Of a stretch of DNA of 51,025 nt, positions 1 through 10,055 are shown one piece after another. Every line of letters begins with the position of its first letter. Position 1 is the first letter of the stretch. Both the position numbers and the translations under genes were made by a program. The notes beneath the pieces were generated by a model that was not told where the DNA came from, searched no databases, and worked only from the letters and a program-made list of their open reading frames with translations. Source of the stretch: Mycobacterium helveticum (GTDB lineage Bacteria > Actinomycetota > Actinomycetes > Mycobacteriales > Mycobacteriaceae); contig NZ_VMQU01000022.1 of NCBI RefSeq assembly GCF_007714205.1, forward strand, positions 1-51,025. The letters run 5' to 3'.

Positions 1-44
1 AATCGAACACAAGCGAACCTAACCCACATCACATAACTTGACTC

Positions 45-65
45 AAAAATCCGGCTTCGCCGGAT
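45..65 (-). terminator. Intrinsic terminator of the antiporter gene
   Basis: Read on the minus strand, a perfect 7-bp stem (ATCCGGC/GCCGGAT) with a 3-nt loop at 49-65 is followed directly by five T residues. It lies 9 nt past the antiporter stop codon. A U-tract terminator of this quality is uncommon in mycobacteria, where most hairpins lack the T run. Confidence 0.8.
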
Positions 66-73
66 CTAGCCAA

Positions 74-1771
74 CTAGCCGACCACCTTGATCGTCACTTC
101 GTCGAGCGCGCCGTAGGCGGCCGGGTGACTGCGCATCCAGTCCTCGCTGAGCACGACGACTTCTGCACCCGAGGCCGCGATCTGCCGTTCCAATTCCCGG
201 GCGGACGGGGACCCGAACCGGCACAACACCCGCAGCGGTGTGGCAGTCGCAGTGGTCTGCGCGGCAAACGTCTCCAGTGCCTCGGCCGCGTCGGTCATCC
301 TCGCGATGTCGAGGACCGCGTTGGCGCCGAGTTCGAGTGGAGTCGAGTCGTCGGCGGCGTCCAGGTACTGCGCGAGGAGGATTCCGCCGGCCGGACGGTC
401 TGCCAGCGCGTCCTCCGCCACCCGGATCATCCGTGCGGTCAGAGCGTTAAGGACGTCGTCGACCATGACGAGCACCGGATAGCTCTGTCCGGTCGCCGGT
501 GCAGCTTTCATAGCGGCGTCGACGTCGCGTTGTACTGCGTCGTCGGGGTAGATGCGGCGCAGTAGCGGCTCAGTCATCACCGTGGTGATCAGCGCCATCA
601 CCACCATCATCGTGAACATCGAATTATCCAGGACGCCAACCTGTTGTCCGACCGTCAGGATCACCAATTCGGTCAGCCCGCGGGTATTCATCAACACCGC
701 GATGGCGGCGCTGTGCTGGAAGCTCATCCGCTGAATGCGGGCACCGGCGAACGCTCCGCAGAATTTGCCGCCGACCGCCACGGCGAGAATCAGCAGCAGT
801 TGCCAGAGCAAGCCGGAGTCCTTGAACAGGCGCAGGTTTACCCCGAAGCCGATGGTGACAAAGAAAATCGGCAGCAGCAAAAGTACGCTGATCTGTTCGA
901 GTCGCTCGAGGATGTCCCGCCGCAATGCCTGCGCACCCTTGTGCGGCATTATTGCGCCGAACAGGAAGGCACCGAAGATTTCGTGAATGCCAATCCTTTC
1001 GGTGATGAAGGCGGACAGCAGCAGGCCGGCCAGGATCACGGCGAGCATGTCGGGCGTGATACGGCCGGTGCGCTTGTGCCGGTTGATCATTCGAGCGAGC
1101 AGCGGTTTCAGAACGACAACCAGCCCGGCAGCGAAAGTCAGGGCCAACGCCATTGTGCGCACCGCCGAAAGCGCGCTGCCTCCTTTGAGAACGGCGGTTA
1201 CCAAGGCCAACAAGGTCCAGGCCAGTATGTCGTCGACGGCAGCCGCGGAAAGGGCTAGAACACCCACTGGAGTGCGGTTCATTTTGCGTTCCAACAGTAT
1301 TCGGGCCAGCACCGGGAATGCGGTGATCGACATGGCCACACCCATGAACAATGCCAGGCCCACCATGGGTACCGCTCTGCCGTGCACGACGTTGTGAAGG
1401 GGGTAGAGATCGAAAGTCAACAGAGCGCCGAGCGCGAAGGGCGCAACGATCGACAGGATGGATATCATGCCGGCAGCTCCCTGGCGGCCCCGGATCAGCG
1501 AGAAGTCGAGCTCCAGACCCACGATGAACATGAAAAGCACCAGTCCGAGCTGACCCAATATGCCCAAGTACGGCAGCACAGCGCTCGGGAAGACGTAGGT
1601 TTCGACGTGATGGGGCAACAGGTCGAGAAGGGTAGGGCCGAGCGCAATTCCCGCGACGATTTCGCCGATCACCGCCGGCTGCCGGCACATGCGCGCTATC
1701 CTGCCGAATAGCCGCGCGAGCACCATGATCATCGCGACGTCGAGGAGCACATACGGAAAGACGTTCGTCAC
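74..1771 (-). CDS. CPA2-family cation/proton antiporter (Kef/NapA-like)
   Basis: This is a 565-residue membrane antiporter of the monovalent cation:proton antiporter-2 family, expected to exchange Na+ or K+ for H+ across the plasma membrane. About 12 hydrophobic segments fill residues 1-400. The family signatures GEIVAGIALGP (37-47), SITAFPVLARIL (148-159) and the paired aspartates D180-D181 in AVDDILAW are present; the pair is typical of electrogenic members. The last ~140 residues form a soluble domain, possibly sensory or USP-like. The start is a GTG at 1771 without a clear Shine-Dalgarno sequence, so it is the least certain point. Cation specificity cannot be read. It is not part of the pentose-phosphate operon, being separated from it by a decayed gene, and it ends at a strong terminator. 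Confidence 0.85.
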   Translation of the reverse strand: MTNVFPYVLLDVAMIMVLARLFGRIARMCRQPAVIGEIVAGIALGPTLLDLLPHHVETYVFPSAVLPYLGILGQLGLVLFMFIVGLELDFSLIRGRQGAAGMISILSIVAPFALGALLTFDLYPLHNVVHGRAVPMVGLALFMGVAMSITAFPVLARILLERKMNRTPVGVLALSAAAVDDILAWTLLALVTAVLKGGSALSAVRTMALALTFAAGLVVVLKPLLARMINRHKRTGRITPDMLAVILAGLLLSAFITERIGIHEIFGAFLFGAIMPHKGAQALRRDILERLEQISVLLLLPIFFVTIGFGVNLRLFKDSGLLWQLLLILAVAVGGKFCGAFAGARIQRMSFQHSAAIAVLMNTRGLTELVILTVGQQVGVLDNSMFTMMVVMALITTVMTEPLLRRIYPDDAVQRDVDAAMKAAPATGQSYPVLVMVDDVLNALTARMIRVAEDALADRPAGGILLAQYLDAADDSTPLELGANAVLDIARMTDAAEALETFAAQTTATATPLRVLCRFGSPSARELERQIAASGAEVVVLSEDWMRSHPAAYGALDEVTIKVVG

Positions 1772-1863
1772 GGCGAACAGTGGACCATATGGACCTGGCT
1801 GACGCGAGCCGAATCATGTTGCGGTCAACGCGCTGTCACCGTCAGGCCGAGCGCCCCGTCGGG

Positions 1864-2236
1864 CTAGCGCACCGTTCGGTTGCGCAGCCGGTCCAGCACG
1901 CCGCGCACCGCGTGTTCGGCGGCCAACAGGGGCGAGATCAGCGTTTCACCGGCTTTGGCGATGTCGTCGATCCGTTCGACGATGGCATCGATGGGCTGGA
2001 GCAGCCCGATCAGCCACTTGGCCAGGTCGTCCAGGTCGGAGAGCGTGCCGTCCAGGTGGTTCAGGCCGCTGTTCATGCGTTAGCCGGTGGTGTTCAGCGC
2101 CGTCAGTGACCTACTGGACTCTCTCCAGGACGTCCTCGACCTGCTCCACCGTCTTGTCGGCGTTGAGCGCCGCGTGGGTGAGGGTCCTGATCCGGCTCCG
2201 CTCCAGCGGCCCCCCGCGGACCGTTTTGTCTGCCAT
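1864..2236 (-). pseudogene. Decayed Rv1444c-like small gene (two lesions)
   Basis: An ATG at 2236, 18 nt after pgl, opens a 41-residue frame (begins MADKTVRGGPLERS, ends EDVLERVQ) that stops at TAG 2111-2113. The sequence continues in the +1 frame as SLTALNTTG, meets a TAA, and then runs as MNSGLNHLDGTLSDLDDL and on to 1864. The join reads as one amphipathic, coiled-coil-like protein of about 120 residues interrupted by a frameshift near 2110 and a stop near 2080. The intact form I remember is M. tuberculosis Rv1444c, which ends the tkt-pgl operon there. The remaining 70-residue ORF from the ATG at 2076 could still be translated. Sequencing error could explain one lesion but less easily both. 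Confidence 0.6.
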
Positions 2237-2254
2237 GAGGGTGATTGTCCGCCG

Positions 2255-2998
2255 TCAGCCCGGAAGCTTGGACGCGGCCGCCTCGTCGAGCAGCCACAGC
2301 GTGGTTTCGAGGCCGACGGCGCCGGCGGCCGGGACCGAGGCGGCGGGGGCGCCGCCGATGGCGGCGGCGACCGCGTCGGCCTTGGCCTCGCCGGAGACGA
2401 TCAGCCAGACCTCGCGAGAGCGCCGAACCGCGGGCAGCGTCAACGTGATTCGCTGCGGTGGCGGTTTGGGGGAGTTGTCGACCGGGACCACCATGCGGGT
2501 GGTCTCCCGCACCGCCGCGGTGTCCGGGAACAGCGAGTTGACGTGGCCCTCGGGGCCCATGCCCAGCAGGTGGACGTCGAAGGTGGGCACCGCCTGCCCG
2601 GGTTCGGCGTTGGCCGCCAGCACCTGCTCGTAGGCCAGGGCCGCGGCGGCCATGTCGTCGCCGAACTCCCCGTCGCTGGCCGGCATCGCGTGCACGTTGC
2701 TGCACGGGATGTCGATGTGGTCGAGCAGCGCCGCGCGCGCCTGTCTGTCGTTGCGCTCGTCGTCGCTTGCGGGGACGTAGCGTTCGTCGCCCCAGAACAG
2801 ATGCACCTTGGGCCAGTCGATCCGGTCCGCTTCGGGGCCGAGCCGCCGCAGCAGCCCGATGCCGTTGCTGCCGCCGGTCAGCACGACCAGCGCCCGCCCC
2901 CGGGCCGTGACGGCGTCCCGAACGGAGCCGACCAGTCGCCGCGCCGCGGCCTCGATCAACTCCTGGGTCTGCGGGAAAACCTCGACGACGGTATTCAT
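2255..2998 (-). CDS. pgl: 6-phosphogluconolactonase
   Basis: A 247-residue protein that hydrolyses 6-phosphogluconolactone to 6-phosphogluconate, the second step of the oxidative pentose phosphate pathway in the cytosol. Family motifs are the phosphate-binding [10 protein letters not shown] near residue 40, [15 protein letters not shown] near 70-83, and [12 protein letters not shown] near 150. The GPEGH form replaces the more usual G-x-DGH. Length fits the DevB/Pgl family. Its ATG overlaps the opcA stop (ATGA, 2995-2998), so it is probably translationally coupled as the last intact gene of tkt-tal-zwf-opcA-pgl. Confidence 0.93.
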   Translation of the reverse strand: MNTVVEVFPQTQELIEAAARRLVGSVRDAVTARGRALVVLTGGSNGIGLLRRLGPEADRIDWPKVHLFWGDERYVPASDDERNDRQARAALLDHIDIPCSNVHAMPASDGEFGDDMAAAALAYEQVLAANAEPGQAVPTFDVHLLGMGPEGHVNSLFPDTAAVRETTRMVVPVDNSPKPPPQRITLTLPAVRRSREVWLIVSGEAKADAVAAAIGGAPAASVPAAGAVGLETTLWLLDEAAASKLPG

Positions 2999-3906
2999 GC
3001 GTACTGCACCCTGCCTATCCCCTCCAGAGCGGCGAAGTAGATCTCATCGGGGTCCAACCGGCGCATGTCCTCGGCGAGGCACTCGCGGGTCTCCCGGCGC
3101 GCCAACGGAACCAGGGCGTCCGGGCGGCCGGTCCGGCTCAGGGTCGCCGTCGTTCCCTCCTGCGGACGGCTCAGGGTGATGGTCCCGGTCGGGCGCCGCA
3201 GCTCGACCTTGAGGTCGCCGACCACCCGGTGCACCGGCCCCTCGATCCGGCTGGCCAGCCACCCCGCCACGAGGTCCAGCGCGGGCTCGCTTCGCAGACC
3301 CGAGACCAGGGCCGACTCGATCGGCTCGTACGGCGGCTGGTCGAGGGTCGAGGTGAGCAGCGCCCGCCAGTAGGTGATCCGCGCCCAGGCCAGGTCGGTG
3401 TCGCCGGCGGTGTAGCCGGGCAGCCGGCTCTTGATCGCCGACAGGGGGTCCCGCCCGTTGGTGGCGTCGGTGATGCGCCGAATCGCCAACTTGCCCAACG
3501 GGTCCCGGGCCGGCACCGCCGGCGCGATGTCGGGCCACCACACCACGACCGGGATGTCGGGCAGCAGGAAGGGGGTGACGACGCTGTCGGCGTGGCCGGC
3601 CAGCGGCCCGGACAGCCGCAGCACCACCGTTTCGCCCGCGGTGGAGTCGCCGCCGGCCCGCAGCTGGGCGTCCAGCCGGGCGTCGGAGGCGTCGGCGTCT
3701 CCGGCCATCACCACCAGGACCCGCATCGGGTGCTCGTGGCTGGCGTCGTTCGCGGCGTCGATGCACTCCTCGAGCAGGGCCTCGTTCTCCGAGGCGATGA
3801 TCAGCGTGCCGACCCGGCCCATCGTCACGGCGCCGACCTGCTCGCGCAGCTCGTCGAGTTTCTTGTTGACCGCGTTGGTGCTGGTGTCGGGCAGGTCGAC
3901 GATCAT
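2995..3906 (-). CDS. opcA: Glucose-6-phosphate dehydrogenase assembly protein OpcA
   Basis: A 303-residue OpcA, the allosteric and assembly partner of glucose-6-phosphate dehydrogenase in cyanobacteria and actinobacteria. It begins [20 protein letters not shown] and carries the family stretches [17 protein letters not shown] and [17 protein letters not shown] chose the ATG at 3906 over a GTG at 3915 because a GGAG lies 8 nt upstream of the ATG, while the GTG would directly abut it. It sits 49 nt after zwf, its functional partner, and overlaps pgl. Confidence 0.92.
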   Translation of the reverse strand: MIVDLPDTSTNAVNKKLDELREQVGAVTMGRVGTLIIASENEALLEECIDAANDASHEHPMRVLVVMAGDADASDARLDAQLRAGGDSTAGETVVLRLSGPLAGHADSVVTPFLLPDIPVVVWWPDIAPAVPARDPLGKLAIRRITDATNGRDPLSAIKSRLPGYTAGDTDLAWARITYWRALLTSTLDQPPYEPIESALVSGLRSEPALDLVAGWLASRIEGPVHRVVGDLKVELRRPTGTITLSRPQEGTTATLSRTGRPDALVPLARRETRECLAEDMRRLDPDEIYFAALEGIGRVQYA

Positions 3907-3955
3907 GGGCGCCACTCCTCAGCATCGCTGCGCTCTGCATCGTCGCCGGCGCGAA

Positions 3956-5500
3956 TCATGGCCGCCGCCATTCCCGGCCGGTCCTGCGCAGCATCTCGAA
4001 GGCCGACTCCGGGCCCCAGGTGCCCGCCGGGTAAGTGTCGGGTTTGCCGTGGGCGGCCCAATAGTCCAGCACGGGATCCAGGATGCGCCAAGCCAATTCG
4101 ACTTCGTCGTTCACCGGAAACAGGGACGGCTCACCGAGCAGCACGTCCAGGATCAGCCGCTCGTAGGCCTCGGGCGAATCCTCGGCGAACGCCGAGCCGT
4201 AGGAGAAGTCCATGTTGACGTCGCGCACTTCCATCGCGCTGCCCGGCACCTTGGAGCCGAACCGCAGGGTGATCCCCTCGTCGGGCTGGACCCGGATCAC
4301 CATGGCGTTGGTGCCCAGTTCGTCGGTCATGGTCGCGTCGAACGGCAGGTGCGGCGCGCGCTTGAACACCAGCGCGATCTCGGTCACCCTGCGGCCCAGA
4401 CGTTTTCCGGTGCGCAGGTAGAACGGCACACCGGCCCAGCGACGCGTGTCGACCTCGAGGGTGATCGCGGCGAACGTCTCGGTGGTGGAGTCCTGGGAGA
4501 AGCCTTCCTCGTCGAGCAGGCCGACCACCTGCTCGCCGCCCTGCCAGCCGGCCGCGTACTGCCCGCGGCTGCTCGTCTCGTGCAGCGGCTGCGCGAGCTG
4601 GGTCGCCGAGAGCACCTTGATTTTCTCGGTCTGCAGCGCCGAGGGGTTGAAGCTGATCGGTTCCTCCATCGCGGTCAGTGCCAGCAACTGCATCAGGTGG
4701 TTCTGGATGACGTCGCGGGCGGCGCCGATGCCGTCGTAGTAGCCGGCGCGTCCGCCCAGCCCGATGTCCTCGGCCATGGTGATCTGGACGTGGTCGACGT
4801 AGTGGGAGTTCCAGATCGGATCCCACAGCTGGTTGGCGAACCGCAGCGCCAGGATGTTCTGCACCGTCTCCTTGCCCAGGTAGTGGTCGATGCGGAACAC
4901 CGACTCCTCCGGGAAGACGGCGTTGACCACGTGGTTGAGGTCGCGCGCGCTGTTCAGGTCGTGGCCGAACGGCTTTTCGATGACCACCCGGCTCCAGCTG
5001 CCGTCCTGGGCGTCGGCCAGACCGGACCTGCGCAGCTGGTCGCAGACCACCGGGAAGGACTTGGGCGGGATCGCCAGGTAGAAGGCGTGGTTGCTGCCGA
5101 TGCCGCGTTCGACGTCGAGCTTCTCCAGCGTCACGGCCAGGCGTCCGAACGCGACGGCGTCGTCGAATTCGCCGCGCACGAAACGCAATCCGTCGGCCAG
5201 CCGCTCCCATATCGACTGGCGGAACGGGGTGCGGCAGTGCTGCCTGACCGAATCGTGGACCACCCGCGCGAAGTCGTCGTGGTCCCAGTTGCGGCGGCCG
5301 AACCCCACCAGCGAGAAGGTGGGGGGCAGCAGGCCGCGGTTGGCCAGGTCGTAGATGGCCGGCACCACCTTCTTGTGGGCCAGGTCGCCGGTGACGCCGA
5401 ACAGCACCATGGCGCACGGTCCGGCGATCCTCGGCAGGCGCTTGTCGTCCTTGTCCCGTAGCGGATTACGCCACTGTTCAGCCTGGGCGCCACGGCTCAT
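3956..5500 (-). CDS. zwf: Glucose-6-phosphate 1-dehydrogenase
   Basis: A 514-residue G6PD that oxidises glucose-6-phosphate to 6-phosphogluconolactone with NADP+ (some mycobacterial forms use F420 instead, but this is the NADP Zwf fold). The dinucleotide-binding GVTGDLA is at residues 35-41, followed by EKPFGHDL and the active-site RIDHYLGKE. Length matches Zwf2 of M. tuberculosis as remembered. Its ATG overlaps the tal stop (ATGA, 5497-5500), which fixes the start and shows coupling within the pentose-phosphate operon. Confidence 0.95.
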   Translation of the reverse strand: MSRGAQAEQWRNPLRDKDDKRLPRIAGPCAMVLFGVTGDLAHKKVVPAIYDLANRGLLPPTFSLVGFGRRNWDHDDFARVVHDSVRQHCRTPFRQSIWERLADGLRFVRGEFDDAVAFGRLAVTLEKLDVERGIGSNHAFYLAIPPKSFPVVCDQLRRSGLADAQDGSWSRVVIEKPFGHDLNSARDLNHVVNAVFPEESVFRIDHYLGKETVQNILALRFANQLWDPIWNSHYVDHVQITMAEDIGLGGRAGYYDGIGAARDVIQNHLMQLLALTAMEEPISFNPSALQTEKIKVLSATQLAQPLHETSSRGQYAAGWQGGEQVVGLLDEEGFSQDSTTETFAAITLEVDTRRWAGVPFYLRTGKRLGRRVTEIALVFKRAPHLPFDATMTDELGTNAMVIRVQPDEGITLRFGSKVPGSAMEVRDVNMDFSYGSAFAEDSPEAYERLILDVLLGEPSLFPVNDEVELAWRILDPVLDYWAAHGKPDTYPAGTWGPESAFEMLRRTGREWRRP

Positions 5501-6618
5501 TTGTCGGCGGAGCCCAGTTGTTTGCGCGTCTCGGCGAGCAGCTGAGTCCAGGCGTCCACGAACTTCTCGACCCCCTCGTTCTCCAGGACCAGGAACACGT
5601 CGGTCAAGTCGATGCCGACCTTCTCCAGGTCGTCGAAGACCTGCTGGGCGGCCGCGGCCGTGCCGGTGACCGTGTCGCCCTTGACCTGCCCGTGGTCGGC
5701 GACGGCGTCGATGGTGGGCTCGGGCATGGTGTTCACCGTGTGCGGAGCCACCAGTTCGGTGACGTAGAGGGTGTCGGAATAGTCGGGGTTCTTGACGCCG
5801 GTGGACGCCCACAGCGGGCGCTGCACGCGGGCGCCCGCGGACTCGAGCGCCGTGTAGCGCCCGCCGCGCTCGAACACCTCCTGGTAGGCCGCGTAGGCCA
5901 GTCGCGCGTTGGCGACCCCGGCCTTGCCGCGCAACCCCAGCGCCTGCCCGGAGCCGATCTTCTCCAGCCGCTTGTCGATCTCGGTGTCCACGCGGGACAC
6001 GAAAAACGATGCCACGGAATGGATCGTGGACAGGTCGTGGCCGGCCTCGCGGGCCTTCTCCAGCCCGGCCAGATACGCGTCCATCACCTCGCGGTGCCGT
6101 TCGACGGAGAAGATCAGCGTGACGTTGACCGAAATCCCCTCCGCCAGAGCCGCGGTGATGGCCGGCAGGCCGGCCTTGGTGGCGGGGATTTTGATGAGCA
6201 GGTTCGGCCGGTCGACGATCTTCCACAGTTCGACGGCCTGCGCGATGGTCTTTTCGGTCTCGTTGGCCAGCCGCGGGTCGACCTCGATCGACACCCGGCC
6301 GTCGACGCCCCGGGTGGCCTCCCACACCGGGGTGAACACGTCGCAGGCGCTGCGCACGTCGTCGGTGGTCACGGTGCGGATCGTCGCGTCCACGTCGGCG
6401 CCGCGTTCGGCCAGCTCGGCGATCTGGCCGTCGTAGGCGTCGCCCTCGGCCAGCGCCTTCTGGAAGATCGACGGGTTGGTGGTCACGCCGACGACACTCC
6501 TGGTGTCGATCAGCTCCTGCAGGTTCCCCGAGTGCAGCCGCTCCCGCGACAGGTCATCGAGCCACACGGATACGCCCGCAGCGCTGAGCGCGGCAAGGTT
6601 CGGGTTCTGAGTGGTCAT
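5497..6618 (-). CDS. tal: Transaldolase
   Basis: A 373-residue transaldolase moving a dihydroxyacetone unit from sedoheptulose-7-phosphate to glyceraldehyde-3-phosphate in the non-oxidative pentose phosphate pathway. It has the N-terminal [13 protein letters not shown] motif (43-55) and the Schiff-base lysine K143 in LLIKIPAT. The actinobacterial TalB-type length is as expected. It starts 14 nt after the tkt stop and overlaps zwf by 4 nt. Confidence 0.95.
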   Translation of the reverse strand: MTTQNPNLAALSAAGVSVWLDDLSRERLHSGNLQELIDTRSVVGVTTNPSIFQKALAEGDAYDGQIAELAERGADVDATIRTVTTDDVRSACDVFTPVWEATRGVDGRVSIEVDPRLANETEKTIAQAVELWKIVDRPNLLIKIPATKAGLPAITAALAEGISVNVTLIFSVERHREVMDAYLAGLEKAREAGHDLSTIHSVASFFVSRVDTEIDKRLEKIGSGQALGLRGKAGVANARLAYAAYQEVFERGGRYTALESAGARVQRPLWASTGVKNPDYSDTLYVTELVAPHTVNTMPEPTIDAVADHGQVKGDTVTGTAAAAQQVFDDLEKVGIDLTDVFLVLENEGVEKFVDAWTQLLAETRKQLGSADK

Positions 6619-6632
6619 GGAATCGCCTTCTC

Positions 6633-8720
6633 TCAGTTGTCCACTACCTGTTCCGCTGCGGCAGCGACGGCTTCAGCGGTGAAGCCGAATTCACGGAACA
6701 AAGTCTTGGCGTCGGCGGACTCGCCGTAGTGTTCGATCGACACGATCTTGCCGGTGTCGCCGACCAGCTTGTGCCAGCTCTGCGCGACGCCGGCCTCGAC
6801 GGCCACCCGCGCCGACACCGACGGCGGCAGCACGCTGTCGCGGTAGTCCGAGGGCTGCGACTCGAACCACTCCACGCACGGCATCGACACGACCCGCGCG
6901 ACGATGTCCTTGTCCGCCAACAGCTTCTGGGCCGCGACGGCGAGCTGGACCTCCGAGCCGGTGGCGATCAGCACGACGTCGGGCTCCTCGCCGTCGTCGT
7001 TCAGGACGTAGCCGCCCCGGGCGACGCCCTCGGCGCTGGTGCCCTGCAGCACCGGCACACCCTGGCGGGTCAGGATCAGGCCGACCGGGCCGCTGCCGTT
7101 GCCGCGCGCCAGGATGGTGCGCCAGGCGTAGGCGGTCTCGTTGGCGTCGGCCGGGCGCACCACCGACAGCCTGGGGATCGCCCGCAGCGCCGCCAGGTGC
7201 TCGATCGGCTGGTGGGTGGGGCCGTCCTCGCCCAGCCCGATCGAGTCGTGCGTCCAGACGTAGATGGTGTCGATGTCCATCAACGCCGCCAACCGCACCG
7301 CCGGGCGCATGTAGTCGGAGAACTGCAGGAAGGTGCCGCCGTAGGCCCGCGTCGGGCCGTGCAGCACGATGCCGGACAGGATGGCGCCCATCGCGTGCTC
7401 GCGGATACCGAAGTGCAGGGTGCGGCCGTACCAGCCGGCGTTGTACTCCTTGGTCGAAATGACTGGCGGGCCAAAGGAAGTCGCGCCCTTCATGGTGGTG
7501 TCGTTGCTGCCGGCCAGGTCGGCCGAACCGCCCCACAACTCGGGCAGTTTGGGGCCCACGGCCGACAGCACCGCCCCGGACGCCTTGCGGGTGGCCACCG
7601 CGTCGCCGCCGGGCTCCCAGTGCGGCAGGTCGGCGTCCCAGCCGTCGGGCAACTGCCCGGCGGTCAGCCGGTCCAGCAGCGCCTTGCGTTCCGGCTCGCG
7701 CCGCGCCCACGCCTCGAAGTCGGCCTGCCAGCGTTCGTGGGCCTGTTTGCCCCGGCCCACCAGCCCCCGGGTGTGGGTGATGACGTCCTCGCGGACCTCG
7801 AACTTCTTGTCCGGGTCGAAGCCGAGGGCTTCCTTGACGGCCGCCACCTCCTTGTCGCCGAGGGCGGCGCCGTGCGCCTTGCCGGTGTTCATCAGGTTGG
7901 GGGCCGGGTAGCCGATGATGGTGCGCAGCGAGATGAACGACGGCCGGTCGGTGGCGGCCTTCGCGTTGGCGATGGCCTGCTCGATGCCGACAACGTTCTC
8001 GCCGCCCTGCACCTCCTGGACGTGCCAGCCGTAGGCGCGGTAGCGGGCCGCGGTGTCCTCGCACAGCGCGATGTCGGTGTCGTCCTCGATCGAGATCCGG
8101 TTGTGGTCGTAGAACACGATGAGGTTGCCCAGCTGCTGCACCGCCGCCAGCGACGACGCCTCCGACGTCACGCCCTCCTCGATGTCCCCGTCGGAGGCGA
8201 TCGCGTAGATGAAGTGGTCGAAGGGGCTGGTTCCCGGCGCGGCGTCGGGGTCGAACAGGCCGCGCTCGTAGCGAGCCGCCATCGCCATCCCAACCGCCGA
8301 GGCCAGTCCCTGGCCGAGCGGGCCGGTGGTGATCTCGACGCCGCGGGTATGCCGGAACTCCGGGTGCCCGGGGGTCTTGGAGCCCCAGGTGCGCAGCGAC
8401 TCGATGTCGGAGAGCTCCAGCCCGAAACCGCCCAGGTAGAGCTGGATGTAGAGGGTCAGGCTGCTGTGGCCGCACGACAGGATGAACCGGTCGCGGCCCA
8501 GCCAGGCGGTGTCGCTCGGGTCGTGCCGCATCACCCGCTGGAACAGCGTGTACGCCAGCGGCGCCAGGCTCATCGCCGTCCCGGGGTGGCCGTTGCCGAC
8601 CTTCTGGACCGCATCGGCGGCCAGGACCCTCGCGGTGTCGACGGCGACCGAGTCGATCTCGGCCCAGTCGTCGGGATGGTGTGGTCGGGTCAGCGCGGAG
8701 ATCTCTTCGAGTGTGGTCAC
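6633..8720 (-). CDS. tkt: Transketolase
   Basis: A 695-residue, thiamine-diphosphate-dependent transketolase, first gene of the pentose-phosphate operon. It shows the N-terminal [15 protein letters not shown], the cofactor/Mg-binding [13 protein letters not shown], and the C-terminal pyrimidine-domain [16 protein letters not shown] start it at the GTG at 8720 ([13 protein letters not shown]), which has AAGGA about 9 nt upstream and matches the M. tuberculosis N-terminus. An in-frame ATG at 8741 would add seven residues. The upstream ~276 bp is shared with the divergent ctaB. The PE_PGRS gene that lies here in M. tuberculosis is absent. Confidence 0.94.
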   Translation of the reverse strand: MTTLEEISALTRPHHPDDWAEIDSVAVDTARVLAADAVQKVGNGHPGTAMSLAPLAYTLFQRVMRHDPSDTAWLGRDRFILSCGHSSLTLYIQLYLGGFGLELSDIESLRTWGSKTPGHPEFRHTRGVEITTGPLGQGLASAVGMAMAARYERGLFDPDAAPGTSPFDHFIYAIASDGDIEEGVTSEASSLAAVQQLGNLIVFYDHNRISIEDDTDIALCEDTAARYRAYGWHVQEVQGGENVVGIEQAIANAKAATDRPSFISLRTIIGYPAPNLMNTGKAHGAALGDKEVAAVKEALGFDPDKKFEVREDVITHTRGLVGRGKQAHERWQADFEAWARREPERKALLDRLTAGQLPDGWDADLPHWEPGGDAVATRKASGAVLSAVGPKLPELWGGSADLAGSNDTTMKGATSFGPPVISTKEYNAGWYGRTLHFGIREHAMGAILSGIVLHGPTRAYGGTFLQFSDYMRPAVRLAALMDIDTIYVWTHDSIGLGEDGPTHQPIEHLAALRAIPRLSVVRPADANETAYAWRTILARGNGSGPVGLILTRQGVPVLQGTSAEGVARGGYVLNDDGEEPDVVLIATGSEVQLAVAAQKLLADKDIVARVVSMPCVEWFESQPSDYRDSVLPPSVSARVAVEAGVAQSWHKLVGDTGKIVSIEHYGESADAKTLFREFGFTAEAVAAAAEQVVDN

Positions 8721-8758
8721 AGACTCAGTCCTTGGGGTCATCGAGCTGATCAATCTCA

Positions 8759-8794
8759 ACCCTAGTGCGGGACGGGCGGCTCTTGCAGTGCAAG
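8759..8794 (-). promoter_or_regulatory. Candidate tkt operon promoter with palindrome
   Basis: On the minus strand a TAGGGT (8759-8764) resembles mycobacterial -10 boxes of the TAnnnT type. About 18 nt upstream lies the odd palindrome CTTGCACTGCAAG (8782-8794), whose inner part overlaps the expected -35. The palindrome could be an operator or chance. Transcription would start about 30 nt before the GTG. Inference only. Confidence 0.4.
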
Positions 8795-8940
8795 ATTCCG
8801 GGTACCCAGGGCGGGGCGTTGTGAAAATTACGTGACGGCCCGAGGCTTGGTGCAACCAGTCCCGCAATCGGGGGAGAAACGCAATCGAGGGAGAAATATG
8901 CGTGAGGGGACCCTGCGGGCCCGCCACCGGGGGAGTGCGG

Positions 8941-8961
8941 TCTACCATCGTGTGTAGTAGA
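8941..8961 (+). promoter_or_regulatory. Dyad upstream of ctaB sharing a half-site with ctaA
   Basis: TCTAC and GTAGA (8941-8945 and 8957-8961) form an inverted repeat, and TGTAGTA (8953-8959) is identical to a half-site in the dyad upstream of ctaA. TACCAT at 8943-8948 could serve as the -10 of ctaB. The shared heptamer suggests common control of the two haem A genes, but the spacing of the arms differs. Confidence 0.35.
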
Positions 8962-8996
8962 TACTGCGCGCCGCCCGAACCCCGAGGAGTCATTGC

Positions 8997-9977
8997 GTGA
9001 GCGTTCGCGGGCGCGTCGCGCCGAGCCGAAAAACCGAGTCCGCCCGCCCCGGGCCGGACCCGATGGGCCGCTCCGAGAAGCCGGTCCGCAACCGGGCCGT
9101 GGCGACGGTGCTGGCTTATCTGGCGCTGACCAAGCCGCGGGTGATCGAACTGCTGCTGGTCACCGCGATCCCCGCAATGCTGCTGGCCGACCGCGGCACC
9201 GTGAACCCGCTGCTGATCCTCAACACGCTGGTCGGGGGGATGTTGGCGGCCGGGGGTGCCAACACGCTCAACTGCGTCGCCGACGCCGACATCGACAAGG
9301 TGATGAAGCGGACCGCGCGCCGGCCGCTGGCGCGGGCGGCGGTGCCGACCCGCAGCGCACTGGTGTTCGGGCTGGTGCTCAGCGTGGGCTCGTTCTTCTG
9401 GCTGTGGTCGACCACCAACCTGTTGTCGGGGCTGCTGGCCGTCGCCACGATCGCGTTCTACGTCTTCGTCTACACCCTGTTGCTCAAGCGCCGCACGTCG
9501 CAGAACGTGGTGTGGGGCGGCGCGGCGGGCTGCATGCCGGTGATGATCGGCTGGTCGGCGGTCACCGGCACCATCGGGTGGCCGGCGCTGGTGATGTTCG
9601 CCATCATCTTCTTCTGGACGCCGCCGCACACGTGGGCGCTGGCGATGCGCTACAAGGACGACTACAAGCGGGCGGGCGTGCCGATGCTGCCGGCCGTGGC
9701 GACCGAGCGTCAGGTCACCAAGCAGATCGTGATCTACACCTGGCTGACCGTGCTGACGACGCTGGCGCTGGCGCCGGCGGCGGGGTGGCTGTACGCGGCG
9801 GTTGCCGTGGTCGCCGGGGTGTGGTTCCTGGCGATGGCCCACCAGCTGTACGCCGGTGTCCGCAACGGTCAGCCCGTCAAACCCCTGCGGCTGTTCCTGC
9901 AGTCCAACAACTACCTGGCGGTGGTGTTCTGCGCGCTGGCGGTCGACTCGGCCATCGCGCTGCCGACGCTGTTCTAG
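8997..9977 (+). CDS. ctaB: Protohaem IX farnesyltransferase (haem O synthase)
   Basis: A 326-residue polytopic UbiA-family prenyltransferase that adds farnesyl to haem B to form haem O, precursor of the haem A used by cytochrome aa3. The first Asp-rich motif [12 protein letters not shown] follows TM2, and the second, YKDDYKRAG, lies near residue 220. About eight or nine hydrophobic segments are present. The first ~35 residues are a basic, hydrophilic extension. The GTG start at 8997 has GAGGAG 8 nt upstream. ctaA, the next enzyme of the pathway, lies 2 kb downstream on the other strand. Confidence 0.94.
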   Translation: MSVRGRVAPSRKTESARPGPDPMGRSEKPVRNRAVATVLAYLALTKPRVIELLLVTAIPAMLLADRGTVNPLLILNTLVGGMLAAGGANTLNCVADADIDKVMKRTARRPLARAAVPTRSALVFGLVLSVGSFFWLWSTTNLLSGLLAVATIAFYVFVYTLLLKRRTSQNVVWGGAAGCMPVMIGWSAVTGTIGWPALVMFAIIFFWTPPHTWALAMRYKDDYKRAGVPMLPAVATERQVTKQIVIYTWLTVLTTLALAPAAGWLYAAVAVVAGVWFLAMAHQLYAGVRNGQPVKPLRLFLQSNNYLAVVFCALAVDSAIALPTLF

Positions 9978-9986
9978 CGTGAATGC

Positions 9987-10044
9987 CGAGCAGACGCAAA
10001 AGCACCCGATTCCAGGCGAATTCAGGGGTTTCTGCGTCTGCTCG
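9987..10044. terminator. 12-bp-arm palindrome between convergent ctaB and qor
   Basis: CGAGCAGACGCA (9987-9998) and TGCGTCTGCTCG (10033-10044) are perfect inverted arms around a 34-nt loop. AAAA follows the first arm and TTTC precedes the second, so the stem extends with a bulge. It fills the gap between the ctaB stop (9977) and the qor stop (10056), so it probably terminates both. It looks like a dispersed mycobacterial palindrome, but its copy number cannot be judged from this window. Confidence 0.65.
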
Positions 10045-10055
10045 CGCTATGGCGG

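Noticed and set aside
1785..1792. CCATATGG palindrome upstream of the antiporter
   Set aside because: Eight bases only and contains no longer arms; expected by chance.
3956..6325. Extension of zwf upstream to 6325
   Set aside because: The extra 275 residues are Arg/Gly-rich shadow of tal; the ATG at 5500 overlapping the tal stop gives the normal G6PD length.
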